A DNA stretch of 64,000 bases from Anaerolineae bacterium (GTDB lineage: Bacteria > Chloroflexota > Anaerolineae > Anaerolineales > UBA4823). The stretch spans positions 62,001 through 126,000 of the forward strand of contig QOQU01000005.1 in the NCBI GenBank assembly GCA_003327455.1, given 5' to 3'. Below, piece after piece: positions 29,280 to 38,410 of this stretch. The first letter of the stretch is position 1. The number at the start of each line of letters is the position of its first letter. Made by a program: the position numbers and the translations under genes. Below the pieces are notes generated by a model. That model worked only from the letters and a program-made list of their open reading frames with translations, was not told the origin of the DNA and did not search any database.

Positions 29280-29818
29280 CAGATAAACACCACCAGAACA
29301 AAGAGTGCAAACAGGATCACTGCAAAAAAGATGGTCGGGATGCCCAACCAGCGCGGTGGTAACAACGGTAATAAATCCTGAGCAGCTTCATAGCCGGGGA
29401 AGTCGGCTTTTGGAGGCAGAATTACCTTTGGGAAGGGATAATTTGACTGCTCGAGGAAATACCAGATACTCCCGATGATTAAGAATCCGTTCAACAAGCC
29501 CAAAACAAAACCCAGAAGAATGTCGGATAACTTATCGCGAGCGAATTTGCCACCGCTTAGCTTGGGTATGTTGGGAGTCTGGTAGCCAAAGAAGACCAAC
29601 AAAAGCACGGCAATCGTGCGCGTCCAGAAAACGGGAGAGCCGTTTTTAGCGTCTAAAAAAGTTCGGACGGGGGGGACATAACGTTCCAGCACCGCCAGGA
29701 TGAAAAGCGCCAGGATTGCACTAAAGGTCACCAGCACTTCCTTTGCCCAGCCGCGCATGGCGCCGATGACTCCAAAAATGATCACCAAAAGCCAGAAGGC
29801 TGCAGCTAAACTGATCAT
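29279..29818 (-). CDS. CvpA-family-like membrane protein within the dcw operon
   Basis: A 179-residue protein with four hydrophobic helices: at the N-terminus, about residues 25-43, 66-83 with 100-118, and at the extreme C-terminus (TIFFAVILFALFVLVVFI). The early GxxRGWAKE motif after the first helix and the overall spacing resemble the CvpA (colicin V production) family. Function unknown; the role named by the family is not established in this lineage. It is embedded between murG (4-base overlap) and murC (1-base overlap), so it is expressed with wall-synthesis genes. Confidence 0.75.
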   Translation of the reverse strand: MISLAAAFWLLVIIFGVIGAMRGWAKEVLVTFSAILALFILAVLERYVPPVRTFLDAKNGSPVFWTRTIAVLLLVFFGYQTPNIPKLSGGKFARDKLSDILLGFVLGLLNGFLIIGSIWYFLEQSNYPFPKVILPPKADFPGYEAAQDLLPLLPPRWLGIPTIFFAVILFALFVLVVFI

Positions 29819-31035
29819 GTTCGACCTCTACTTTCCATTGCAGCCCGCAAGATACTCTCGGCGATGGTGTAAGCCGCAAAGGGTTGAGCAAGGCTTTGTA
29901 GAGAAGTTCGCATCTCGGCGAGCATGGAGGGGTTACCGAGCAGGTTTTGAATTTCGGGCAACAATTTTGTGGATAGCTCACGATCGGCAAGGATGCGTGC
30001 GGCTCGTTTTTTGGCTAAGTATTCTGCGTTGACTTGTTGGTATCGCCAGGCATAAGGATAGGGGATCAGAATGGCGGGTAAACGAAAGTGAGGCATTTCG
30101 CCGAGCACCGATGCGCCAGCTCGACAGACTGCCAGATCTGCGGCAGCGAAGGCAGCGCTCATCTCCTCGTGTAGATAGGGAAAAGCTCGATAGCGCTCGA
30201 ATTGTTCTGCGGGCAGTTGGGTTGCCAGTTGAGATTGATAGCGTTGTACCTCTTCCCAATCCAGGTGACCGCTGATATGGATAACCTGGGTGAAATGCAA
30301 AAGCTGGGGCAAGATCGCCATCAAGGCGCGATTGATGGAGCGGGCGCCTTTGCTACCACCAAAAACGAGCAGGATGGGAAATTGAGGGTCAAGCCGGAAA
30401 ACCTGGCTGGCTTTTTGTTTACGTTGCGGGTCAGTTGCCCATTGAACATGTTCGCTTCGAACAGGATACCCGCTCACATTCACCGCAGCGGTGGGGGAGA
30501 AATACTGGCGGCTTTCTTCGGTGGTCACGTTGATCCTGTCGGCGATAGGAGAAATGACTTTGAGAGCGAATGCCGGTTCTATATCGGGAACATACAGCAC
30601 AATTTTGGGTCTTCTGGTTTTAGGAACCCCATAACGGGCAGCAACTGCCATGGGAAAAGCCAGATAGCCGCCGGTGAGCAGGATCGCTTGCGGTTGAAAA
30701 CGGTTCAGGATCGTTCGAGAAGCAAGGATACCACGCCCGATCTGAACCAGGTTTGTAGGCAGGCGTTTCCAACCCACTCCATGTAAACCGGCAGCCGGAA
30801 TTTCCTGATAGGGGATGCCCATGCGGCGGATGATCGGTGCCTCCATACCCCCAATTCCACCGATCCACAGGGTGGAGATCTGATCAGCCGCAGGAAACTG
30901 GAATCCGGTTCTCATCTGATAGGCTTCCCGTAAAGGATTATCCTCGGTCTTTAATGCTTGAAACACGGCGAGGGCGGGATACACGCCGCCGCCGGTCCCA
31001 CCGGCGCAAATCAACCATCTTACTGAAGAGATCAT
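29815..31035 (-). CDS. murG: UDP-GlcNAc:undecaprenyl-pyrophosphoryl-MurNAc-pentapeptide transferase MurG
   Basis: A 406-residue GT28 glycosyltransferase converting lipid I to lipid II at the inner face of the membrane. N-terminal LICAGGTGGGVYPALAV is the first G-loop, although the canonical GGTGGH has Gly in place of His. The second nucleotide loop LLVFGGSKGARSIN and the UDP-site region VCRAGASVLGEM are present. ATG 31035 is chosen (AAGGA upstream) over the longer GTG/ATG region at 31074. This start lies 98 bases inside the ftsW reading frame. Confidence 0.94.
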   Translation of the reverse strand: MISSVRWLICAGGTGGGVYPALAVFQALKTEDNPLREAYQMRTGFQFPAADQISTLWIGGIGGMEAPIIRRMGIPYQEIPAAGLHGVGWKRLPTNLVQIGRGILASRTILNRFQPQAILLTGGYLAFPMAVAARYGVPKTRRPKIVLYVPDIEPAFALKVISPIADRINVTTEESRQYFSPTAAVNVSGYPVRSEHVQWATDPQRKQKASQVFRLDPQFPILLVFGGSKGARSINRALMAILPQLLHFTQVIHISGHLDWEEVQRYQSQLATQLPAEQFERYRAFPYLHEEMSAAFAAADLAVCRAGASVLGEMPHFRLPAILIPYPYAWRYQQVNAEYLAKKRAARILADRELSTKLLPEIQNLLGNPSMLAEMRTSLQSLAQPFAAYTIAESILRAAMESRGRT

Positions 31036-32227
31036 CCTTTGGTTCCTTGTTGTTCTCCGAACGAATACATACATTCAAAACGGTGGCGATAGCGAAGATT
31101 GATACAACCAGATTCGAGCCGCCGGCACTGATAAAGGGCAATGCATTACCGGTAAATGGGATCAGATTGACAATTTGGGCCATGTTGATCAGGGCCTCCA
31201 TCACAATCCAGCTCGTCATTCCGGCTGCAAGCAGCATTCCCAACTGGTCAGGCGCGCGTTGCGAGATGGCTAAGCCACGCCACAGAATAACCAAGTATAA
31301 CCCAAGCAAGGCAGTTGTTCCAACCAGACCAAATTCTTCGCCAACGATGGCAAAAATGCTATCGGACTGGGGGGTGGGCAAACCGGTGCTTTTGGTCACA
31401 CTGTTCCCCAAACCAACGCCAAAGATTCCTCCTTTGTAAAATGCTTCCAGGGCACGTTGTACCTGGTAAGGGGCGAGGGTAGGGTCGGCAACACCCTGTA
31501 TCCAGTTGAAGACTCGCGCCCGACCAGTATCGGTAAAGAGAACAATCAGTAAGCCGATCAGGAACACCCCTAAAAGCAACAGGAAAATCTGCTTCCAGTC
31601 GCCACCTGCCAGAAAGAAAAGCATTCCACCGATCACCAGAATCGTCAGGACGGCGCTGAAATCTGGCTGTAAAAGGATAAAGGCACTCATAATGCCCAGG
31701 ATGAGGATGAGCGGGATTAAGCCCAGGGTAATGCTCTGTAGTGTATCCTTTCTTTTTTCCAGCCAAAAAGCCACATAGACCACAGTGATAAATTTTGCCA
31801 GCTCGGCCGGTTGATAGGAACCGCCAAATAAGCCTCGCCGGGCGCCAAAGCGGTTTTCACCGATAAAGAGCACCAACAATAACATCAAGATGACTGCAAT
31901 GGCAGCCGGAAATACGAAAGGCTTCCATGATCGGTAATCGATGATCACAACCAGCGGTGCAGCAACCAGGGCGATGACCAGTGCCAAAACCTGGCGGAGA
32001 AAGATGCTATAGATGGAAACCAGATCGCGCTTTTCGCTGAAATAAAACGAAAGCTCTGCACTGGCTGAATAGATCATCATCAATCCAAACAGCAACAGGG
32101 CGATGCAAACCAGGATTAATGGGATATCCAACCGCAGAAAAGTCTTGCTATGCAGCCATTGACGGGCTTGATTGGGTGGGTTGGGCTGATGCGGCTTTAC
32201 AAATCCAGTACCCATTTTCGGAAACAC
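30938..32227 (-). CDS. ftsW: Lipid II polymerase / division SEDS protein FtsW
   Basis: A 429-residue SEDS-family glycosyltransferase with about ten hydrophobic helices, polymerising glycan at the septum together with the class B PBP encoded upstream. Recognisable segments: GLMMIYSAS, GSYQPAELAKF, the large loop LAPYQVQRALEAF, GLPTPQSDSIFAIVGEEFG and LPFISAGGSNLV. GTG 32227 has a GAGGAG site at about 8 bases; ATG 32215 is the alternative. The C-terminal tail is Arg-rich (RRWDRRRRVSRPRRV) because it is read from the start of murG in another frame. Confidence 0.95.
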   Translation of the reverse strand: MFPKMGTGFVKPHQPNPPNQARQWLHSKTFLRLDIPLILVCIALLLFGLMMIYSASAELSFYFSEKRDLVSIYSIFLRQVLALVIALVAAPLVVIIDYRSWKPFVFPAAIAVILMLLLVLFIGENRFGARRGLFGGSYQPAELAKFITVVYVAFWLEKRKDTLQSITLGLIPLILILGIMSAFILLQPDFSAVLTILVIGGMLFFLAGGDWKQIFLLLLGVFLIGLLIVLFTDTGRARVFNWIQGVADPTLAPYQVQRALEAFYKGGIFGVGLGNSVTKSTGLPTPQSDSIFAIVGEEFGLVGTTALLGLYLVILWRGLAISQRAPDQLGMLLAAGMTSWIVMEALINMAQIVNLIPFTGNALPFISAGGSNLVVSIFAIATVLNVCIRSENNKEPKDDLFSKMVDLRRWDRRRRVSRPRRVSSIKDRG

Positions 32228-33639
32228 TCACCACGCTCCTCAAAATCTCGAAATTCATCAAAACTGGTTCCGCCTGGAGATAAAAGCACGACATCTCCCT
32301 CGCGGACAATCGTTTTCGCGGCCTGTACGGCCTGGAACAGGTTGGGGCAAACCGTGATTGGCAAACGGCGTTGCCAATCGGCCTTTTCGACTGCCTGGCG
32401 GATTTTACCGGCAGCCTCGCCAAACAAGATCAGGTGACGTACCCTGTGAACAACGAACTCGGCAAAAGCCTCCCAGGGCAAGTCTTTATCGCGTCCTCCA
32501 GCCAGTAAGACAATAGGTTCCTGGAAGGAACGCAGGGCTGCTATACTGCGTTCAGGGGCAGTGGCGATGGAATCGTTGTACCAGGCTGCACCTCCCCAGT
32601 TGCGGACAAATTCCAGTCGATGGGGTACGCCGCGAAAGTCTTGCACCCCTTCTCGACAGGCTTCAAAGGGTAAACCGGCAGCGATGGCGATGGCGCAGGC
32701 AGCCACCACGTTTGCCAGGTTATGGAGGCCACGCAGAGCGATTTCTTCGATGGAAAAGAGCGGAGTCCAATCGTTTTGTTCAGCAAAATAGATCGTACCC
32801 TGATGGACAAAGGTACCATTGGTTGCTTCAGGTGGATTGATGCCAAAGGTAAGCAGGCGAGCCGCAGTCCGATTGCGCAGATTCCAGGTGGTCGGGTCTT
32901 CGCGATTTAAAACCGCCACATCTGCGGATTTTTGATAAGCGATCAGGCGCGCTTTGGCTTCAATATAGGCTTCCATTGTGCCATGCCGATCCAAATGATT
33001 GGGTGTGATGTTGAGGAGGGCTGCAATTTGCGGTGAGCGAGTCATTATTTCCAGTTGAAAGCTGGAGAGTTCCAGCACGACCAGATCTGCGGGGTGGATT
33101 TCATCCACGCGGTCAATCAAGGGCGTGCCGATGTTGCCACCGACCCACACCTTTTGATAAGGTATTTTGAAGGGGTGGTTTTGAAGCGCGGCTTGAGCAA
33201 TCCGTCCGACCAGGGTAGTAGTGGTTGTTTTTCCCGCTGAGCCGCTGATCCCAATCACGGTAGCTGAGGTGTTTTCCAAAAAGAGTTGCGAATCGTTGGT
33301 GATCCAGAGGCCACGTCGTTTTGCTTCGGCAATCAAAGGCAAAGACAACGGCACGCCGCCGGAGACACAAAGCAAATCAATTCCTTCCAGCGCTTCCAGG
33401 GGATGACCGCCTGAAATCCAGCGGATAGGTAGGTCTGCCAGTGCTTGCCGGGCAGTCTCCAGAGCTTCCATGGGCTGGCGATCATTCAGGGTAACAGTTG
33501 CCCCTCTCTCGGCGAGAAAACGCGCCACAGCGATCCCTTGCCGCGCTGCACCGATTACCAGGGCGTGTTTCCCTTGCCAGTCTTTACGAGAGATGGCCTC
33601 CGCTTTTGTTATCAAACGATCAACCTCCATCAGGTCCAA
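32197..33639 (-). CDS. murD: UDP-N-acetylmuramoyl-L-alanine--D-glutamate ligase
   Basis: A 480-residue Mur ligase adding D-Glu. N-terminal ALVIGAARQGIAVARFLAER, P-loop GISGSAGKTTTTTLVG, NITPNHLDRHGTMEAYI, HRLEFVRNWGGAAWYNDSIA and the C-terminal LLAGGRDKDLPWEAF match MurD. TTG 33639 has AGAGG 9 bases upstream; ATG 33630 lies three codons on but lacks a site, so the start is ambiguous by three residues. It overlaps ftsW by 31 bases. Confidence 0.96.
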   Translation of the reverse strand: MDLMEVDRLITKAEAISRKDWQGKHALVIGAARQGIAVARFLAERGATVTLNDRQPMEALETARQALADLPIRWISGGHPLEALEGIDLLCVSGGVPLSLPLIAEAKRRGLWITNDSQLFLENTSATVIGISGSAGKTTTTTLVGRIAQAALQNHPFKIPYQKVWVGGNIGTPLIDRVDEIHPADLVVLELSSFQLEIMTRSPQIAALLNITPNHLDRHGTMEAYIEAKARLIAYQKSADVAVLNREDPTTWNLRNRTAARLLTFGINPPEATNGTFVHQGTIYFAEQNDWTPLFSIEEIALRGLHNLANVVAACAIAIAAGLPFEACREGVQDFRGVPHRLEFVRNWGGAAWYNDSIATAPERSIAALRSFQEPIVLLAGGRDKDLPWEAFAEFVVHRVRHLILFGEAAGKIRQAVEKADWQRRLPITVCPNLFQAVQAAKTIVREGDVVLLSPGGTSFDEFRDFEERGECFRKWVLDL

Positions 33640-33654
33640 TCGAAATAACCTCTT

Positions 33655-34662
33655 CTACACCAGAGCTAGAGCAATGCCGATCATGGCCGCCAGCAAGCTA
33701 ACCAGCCAGAACCGTTGGACGACCTGGGTCTCGCTCCAACCGAGCAATTCGAAATGATGGTGAATTGGCGCCATCTTGAACACCCGCTGACCTTCACCGG
33801 TTTTCCGTTTGGTGTATTTAAAATAGGTGGTTTGAATAATGACGCTTAGTGTTTCACTGACCGGAATGATGGCAATAATGGGCAGCAGAATCCACTGTCC
33901 GGTCATCAACGCAATCACGGCAAGCGTGGAGCCTAAAGCCATAGAACCCGTATCCCCCATAATGAGTTCAGCAGGGTGAACGTTGAACCATAAAAATCCG
34001 AAAATGGCGCCAACCAGTGCAAAACAAAAACGGGCAATGTAAATTTGCCCTTGCAAAAGGGCAATCCCGCCATAACAGGCAAATGCCGTAGCACTGATCA
34101 AGCCAGCCAGACCATCCAGGCCATCGGTAAAATTAACTGCGTTCGACATGCCCACGATAATAAAAACAACCACAGGAAGATAGAAGATACCCAGATTGAG
34201 GCTTCCTTTGATGCCCGGTAAGAACATCTCGGGAACTCGCAGAAAAACCTGTAAACCAATCCCTGCGCCCAAAGCTAGCGCCACCTGTCCGAGAAATTTC
34301 GCCCGCACACTTAGTCCACTCTTGCGTGTCGAACCGACCAGACCTTGCCAATCGTCGATGGTCCCTAAGAGAGCAAAGCCGAGCATCACGAGGATCGGCA
34401 AGAGGATCGAGCGACCAAGCAGGGTCAGACCACGGATTGGAGCTACATTGAGCAAAACGGTGACCAGGGTAACGGGCAGGATGAATAACCAGCCTCCCAT
34501 GGTGGGCGTTCCCATTTTGGAAAGGTGCCGTTGTGGCCCTTCGAGACGAATTGCTTTGCCGGCTTTGAGGTATCGCAATATGCGTAAAAGCGGCGGTCCC
34601 CAGATCACCGTCAACAAAAAGGTCAAGCCCGCCAGGGCAAGGGTCATGGGGGCCTGACTCAT
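33655..34662 (-). CDS. mraY: Phospho-N-acetylmuramoyl-pentapeptide transferase
   Basis: A 335-residue polytopic membrane enzyme (about ten helices) forming lipid I from UDP-MurNAc-pentapeptide and undecaprenyl phosphate. Catalytic loops: KMGTPTMGGWLF, the double-Asp region TIDDWQGLV, NAVNFTDGLDGLA and the C-terminal KMAPIHHHFELLGWSE. It overlaps the murF stop by 4 bases and is 15 bases before murD. Confidence 0.97.
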   Translation of the reverse strand: MSQAPMTLALAGLTFLLTVIWGPPLLRILRYLKAGKAIRLEGPQRHLSKMGTPTMGGWLFILPVTLVTVLLNVAPIRGLTLLGRSILLPILVMLGFALLGTIDDWQGLVGSTRKSGLSVRAKFLGQVALALGAGIGLQVFLRVPEMFLPGIKGSLNLGIFYLPVVVFIIVGMSNAVNFTDGLDGLAGLISATAFACYGGIALLQGQIYIARFCFALVGAIFGFLWFNVHPAELIMGDTGSMALGSTLAVIALMTGQWILLPIIAIIPVSETLSVIIQTTYFKYTKRKTGEGQRVFKMAPIHHHFELLGWSETQVVQRFWLVSLLAAMIGIALALV

Positions 34663-36074
34663 TCGTGAATCTCCAAAGCTGAAACGATGCGGTCCATGCG
34701 CATTCCATGCGAGCCCTTCACCAAAACGATGTCGCCTTCGCGCAATTCTTTTTGGAGCAACGGAATCGTTTCTAAAGCGTCTTTGAACTCGGTAATGTTT
34801 TCTTTTTGCATTCCTGCTCGCCGGGCGGCTGCAGCAATGATCTTGCCTCGTTCTCCAACCGCAATCAGCCGATCGGCGACTTCAGCAGCCCTTCTACCTA
34901 CTAGTTCGTGACCTTCGGCTTCGTAGATACCCAATTCCAGCATGTCTCCCAGCACGGCAATTTTACGTCCGTCCAGATCGGCTAACAGATTCAAGGCAGC
35001 CAGGGTTGATTCTGGGGCAGCGTTATACGAATCATCCAGGATGAGTGCTCCTTGTTCGGTGCGCACAACCGCCAAGCGCAATTGGATAGGTGTGGATCGC
35101 AAACCTTCGACGATCTCTTGCCAGGTCAAATTGTCGTTTAGACCAACAGCAATCGCCCGTAGCGCTGTATGAACCGAATGACGACCCAAAAGCGGCACGC
35201 GCAGATGCAGGATTTCATTCCGATAATGAACGCGGAAAGAGATTCCTTCTAAACCCTGGCTTTGAATTTCATCCGCCCACAAATCAGCTTGCGGGTCTAA
35301 CCCGTAGAAAAAGACTTTTGCCTGGGTTTTATGTGCCATCGCGCGCACATATGGGTCGTCAATGTTCAGGATAGCAGTTCCATGCGGAGCAGGAGGAAGA
35401 GCCTGGACAAGCTCACTTTTGCCCTGGGCAATGGCTTCCTGGCTGCCAGCTCGCTCAGCGTGAACGGTGCCAACATTGGTGACGACACCAATCTGGGGCA
35501 GTGCAATCTCACAGAGGAAGGCAATCTCTCCGATGACATAAAAGCCCATTTCCAAAACGGCCCGTTCATGCGATTCGCTCAGTCGCAAAATGGTTAGTGG
35601 TAAGCCGATTTCGTTGTTAAGGTTACCGGGGGTTTTTAGGGTTCTATAGCGGCGACTGAGTACTTCGGCAATCAATTCTTTTGTGGTGGATTTGCCGACG
35701 CTGCCGGTGATTCCAATTACTTTCAGGTTGAGTTTGCGGCGCCAGAAACGAGCGGCGTCTTGCAAAGCTTTCAAACTATCTTCGACCAAAAGACAGAAGG
35801 GTGGGGCTGGAGGACTTGAGCGTAATGGTAAAGCGCGCAAATCGAGGATCGGGAGGTGGGTTTCGACCGGTCGTTGAATCAGCGCCAGATGGGCGCCGCG
35901 TTGAAAAGCGTCCTGGACAAAATCGTGTCCATCCTGTCGTTCGCCAGGCAGAGCAACAAACAGAGCACCTGGGATGACCAGGCGGGAATCGACTACGGCG
36001 TCGGTAATCGGGTGACCAACGCTTTCAAAGTGCTGATGGGTTAGGGCTTCTAAAATCTCTGCAACCGTTAACAT
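34659..36074 (-). CDS. murF: UDP-N-acetylmuramoyl-tripeptide--D-alanyl-D-alanine ligase
   Basis: A 471-residue Mur ligase adding D-Ala-D-Ala. MurF rather than MurE identity is shown by the P-loop GITGSVGKSTTKELIAEVL, GNLNNEIGLPLTILRL, DDSYNAAPESTLAAL and the closing VKGSHGMRMDRIV. No murE is present between it and ftsI, where that gene usually sits; the gap is only 17 bases. Confidence 0.96.
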   Translation of the reverse strand: MLTVAEILEALTHQHFESVGHPITDAVVDSRLVIPGALFVALPGERQDGHDFVQDAFQRGAHLALIQRPVETHLPILDLRALPLRSSPPAPPFCLLVEDSLKALQDAARFWRRKLNLKVIGITGSVGKSTTKELIAEVLSRRYRTLKTPGNLNNEIGLPLTILRLSESHERAVLEMGFYVIGEIAFLCEIALPQIGVVTNVGTVHAERAGSQEAIAQGKSELVQALPPAPHGTAILNIDDPYVRAMAHKTQAKVFFYGLDPQADLWADEIQSQGLEGISFRVHYRNEILHLRVPLLGRHSVHTALRAIAVGLNDNLTWQEIVEGLRSTPIQLRLAVVRTEQGALILDDSYNAAPESTLAALNLLADLDGRKIAVLGDMLELGIYEAEGHELVGRRAAEVADRLIAVGERGKIIAAAARRAGMQKENITEFKDALETIPLLQKELREGDIVLVKGSHGMRMDRIVSALEIHE

Positions 36075-36091
36075 GCCAGACTGCCTATCCT

Positions 36092-37885
36092 CTAACGGGT
36101 CGCTTTCCGATAGCGATCGGGTGGGATATTCATGATCAGGGTAATTTGTTCAACCACCTTAGGGAAGATCGGAGCAGCCACTTCTGAACCCCAAATGGAG
36201 GTTTTCGGCTTTTCCAGCCAGATGTATACCACAAAGCGGGGGTCATCCACTGGTCCCCACCCGGCAAAAGAAGCGTTAGTCTCACCGCTGATATAACCTG
36301 CCCCTGGGATGGCGATTTCACCGGTACCGGTCTTGCCGGCCACACGATATCCATCCACCAGGGCTTCTGAGGCTTCCGCTTCGAGAGACCTGGCGAGCAT
36401 TTCGGTCAGGGTGTGGGCTGTTTTGGCCGAGATGGGGATTGAACTCACCGATGGGGTAATCATAAATTGTTCCCCATCTTTGATAATCCCCCGCACGATA
36501 TGGGGTCGCATAATCTTTCCATCGTTTGCCAGGGCGGAGATGGCAGCTGCCATCTGGATCGGGGTCGCCGATACTCCTTGACCGAAAGAGTTTGTGCCGA
36601 TTTCAGATTCAGACCACAATTGATCCTCAGGTAGCTTAAGAATACCAGCCCGCTCGCCGTCTAAATCGATGCCGGTGGTATGCCCGATGCCGAAAGCCTG
36701 CAAGTAGGTGTAGAAGTCTGCTGCGCCGAGTTGGGTTGCTACCCAGGCTAGACAGACGTTTAGCGATAATTGCATACAGCCCTGCATTGTTTGCTTACCA
36801 TGTCCGGCGCGATCCCAGTTATAAATGACCAGTCCGCCGACTTCAATCGCGCCTTTGTCCAGGTAAGTCGTATCTTCTGTGACCACCCCTTTGTCGAAGG
36901 CGGAAGCCATGGTAAGGACTTTAAAGACAGAGCCGGGTTCATACATGGCACTGATGGCTCGATTGAAGACAAATTGTCCTTTTTCAGAGAGCGCCTCGTA
37001 GTCCCAATAACGGCTAATATCGAGGCGCGGATAGGATGCCATTGCCCAGACTTCACCGGTTTTTGGATCCAGGACGATGATCACACCGGTTTCTGATTTG
37101 GTTTTGTGGATGTTTTCTTCAAGGATCTTTTCAACCGCTGCCTGAAGTTCTCGATCAATCGTCAAGATTAAACTCGCACCTTCAGGAATGGGAGGAAAAT
37201 CTTGCACCATGCGCGGATCATTCGGCACCCAAAGTTTGACCGGGGTGCCGGCAAGCATCTCGTTGTATCTGGCTTCTACGCCAAAGTAGCCAAGCGGCAA
37301 GGCTTGTTGATTGTAACCGACAAACCCCAAGACATTTGATGCGAGCAAGGGCTCTGGATAGACTCGTTTCATGTAAGGTTGTAAGATAAGACCGCGTAAA
37401 TGAGCGGCGAGGCGTGCTTTCTCTGTGCGTTCGACGCGGCTATCGGCGTCGGTAATCTCTAAAAAGTTCTGTAAATGATCCACCTTTTCTTTTTCGATTC
37501 CTTTTGCCAGCGGCAGGTATACTTGCTGAGGATGAGGCGGGTTTTCAACAGTCACCTTGACCTTGTAGTAATCGAGCCCGAAATAGACATTGGAAGTTAA
37601 CGCAATCGTATGGGCATCGTTCGCGTCATCAATGGCGCGGTAATCAACCCCCACCTCATACACCATTTCGTTGCCGGCTAATAACTGACCTTTGCGATCG
37701 AAGATCAGACCACGCGGCGGATGTATCGTCCAGACAGACCCCAAATGGCTTGCCCGTACTTCTTCCAGGATTTCGCCGCGTTGAGGATCCAGTAATAAAG
37801 AAACATGCTGCCCGAGAATCAGAGCAGCCAACACGGTAAAGAAGGTGCCGAGAAGGATGTAGCGTGAACTGTAATCCTGGTTCAT
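36092..37885 (-). CDS. ftsI: Class B penicillin-binding protein (FtsI/PBP2-type transpeptidase)
   Basis: A 597-residue septal transpeptidase. One N-terminal membrane anchor (residues 10-30), a dimerisation/pedestal domain (PPRGLIFDRKGQLLAGN onward) and a C-terminal transpeptidase domain with SVFK (active Ser, in YEPGSVFKVLT), SLN and KTGTGE. No PASTA repeats at the C-terminus. It overlaps ftsL by 4 bases and is expected to work with FtsW. Confidence 0.96.
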   Translation of the reverse strand: MNQDYSSRYILLGTFFTVLAALILGQHVSLLLDPQRGEILEEVRASHLGSVWTIHPPRGLIFDRKGQLLAGNEMVYEVGVDYRAIDDANDAHTIALTSNVYFGLDYYKVKVTVENPPHPQQVYLPLAKGIEKEKVDHLQNFLEITDADSRVERTEKARLAAHLRGLILQPYMKRVYPEPLLASNVLGFVGYNQQALPLGYFGVEARYNEMLAGTPVKLWVPNDPRMVQDFPPIPEGASLILTIDRELQAAVEKILEENIHKTKSETGVIIVLDPKTGEVWAMASYPRLDISRYWDYEALSEKGQFVFNRAISAMYEPGSVFKVLTMASAFDKGVVTEDTTYLDKGAIEVGGLVIYNWDRAGHGKQTMQGCMQLSLNVCLAWVATQLGAADFYTYLQAFGIGHTTGIDLDGERAGILKLPEDQLWSESEIGTNSFGQGVSATPIQMAAAISALANDGKIMRPHIVRGIIKDGEQFMITPSVSSIPISAKTAHTLTEMLARSLEAEASEALVDGYRVAGKTGTGEIAIPGAGYISGETNASFAGWGPVDDPRFVVYIWLEKPKTSIWGSEVAAPIFPKVVEQITLIMNIPPDRYRKATR

Positions 37886-38361
37886 GGACTGCTACCCCTT
37901 TCTAAATCTGCCCAGGCATCAAGTTTCGACTTCAGCCACTCTAGCAGAGATTGAGTGTAGATAGGTGGAAGGGAGTAGGACACGCTTTGAGCTTTCTTGG
38001 ATGAGGACGAGATCAGGGTTTGATCCAGGGGCACGTAACCTGGCACAATCAGGTACACTTCCTCCTCTGGCTCGATGCGCCTGAACCCCATCTCGATGGC
38101 GCGTTTTTCCATCATGGCGGATGATTTGAGAATACCCAATTGCGTGCGTAAATGGGCGTTGATCATTTCGACCTCAGTGATCTCGTTTTCCATCATGATG
38201 ATCGCTCTGCCAAGCGCCAGGGTACGGGCGGTTACATCCAGGTACAGGGAAGCACCCAGGATCACTCCCAGCAGAATGACCAGAATCAACATCCCCGTGC
38301 TGATTTGTTTTCGCCACGGAGTCGTTGAGTATGCCTGTGCTAACCTGCGCAGCGAGTTCAT
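37882..38361 (-). CDS. ftsL: FtsL-like divisome protein
   Basis: A 159-residue bitopic protein: basic N-terminus, one transmembrane helix (STGMLILVILLGVILGASLYL), then a coiled-coil-like segment (LGRAIIMMENEITEVEMINAHLRTQ, in part) typical of FtsL/DivIC, and an extended extracytoplasmic tail of about 70 residues. Identity rests mainly on topology and its place between rsmH and ftsI. ATG 38361 has AAAGGTGA at a good distance; ATG 38406, 5 bases after the rsmH stop, would add 15 residues. Confidence 0.78.
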   Translation of the reverse strand: MNSLRRLAQAYSTTPWRKQISTGMLILVILLGVILGASLYLDVTARTLALGRAIIMMENEITEVEMINAHLRTQLGILKSSAMMEKRAIEMGFRRIEPEEEVYLIVPGYVPLDQTLISSSSKKAQSVSYSLPPIYTQSLLEWLKSKLDAWADLERGSSP

Positions 38362-38410
38362 GCTCCAATCACCTTTGCCTTTTTTCAAAGACCTTGCAAG
38401 TGTCATGCCA

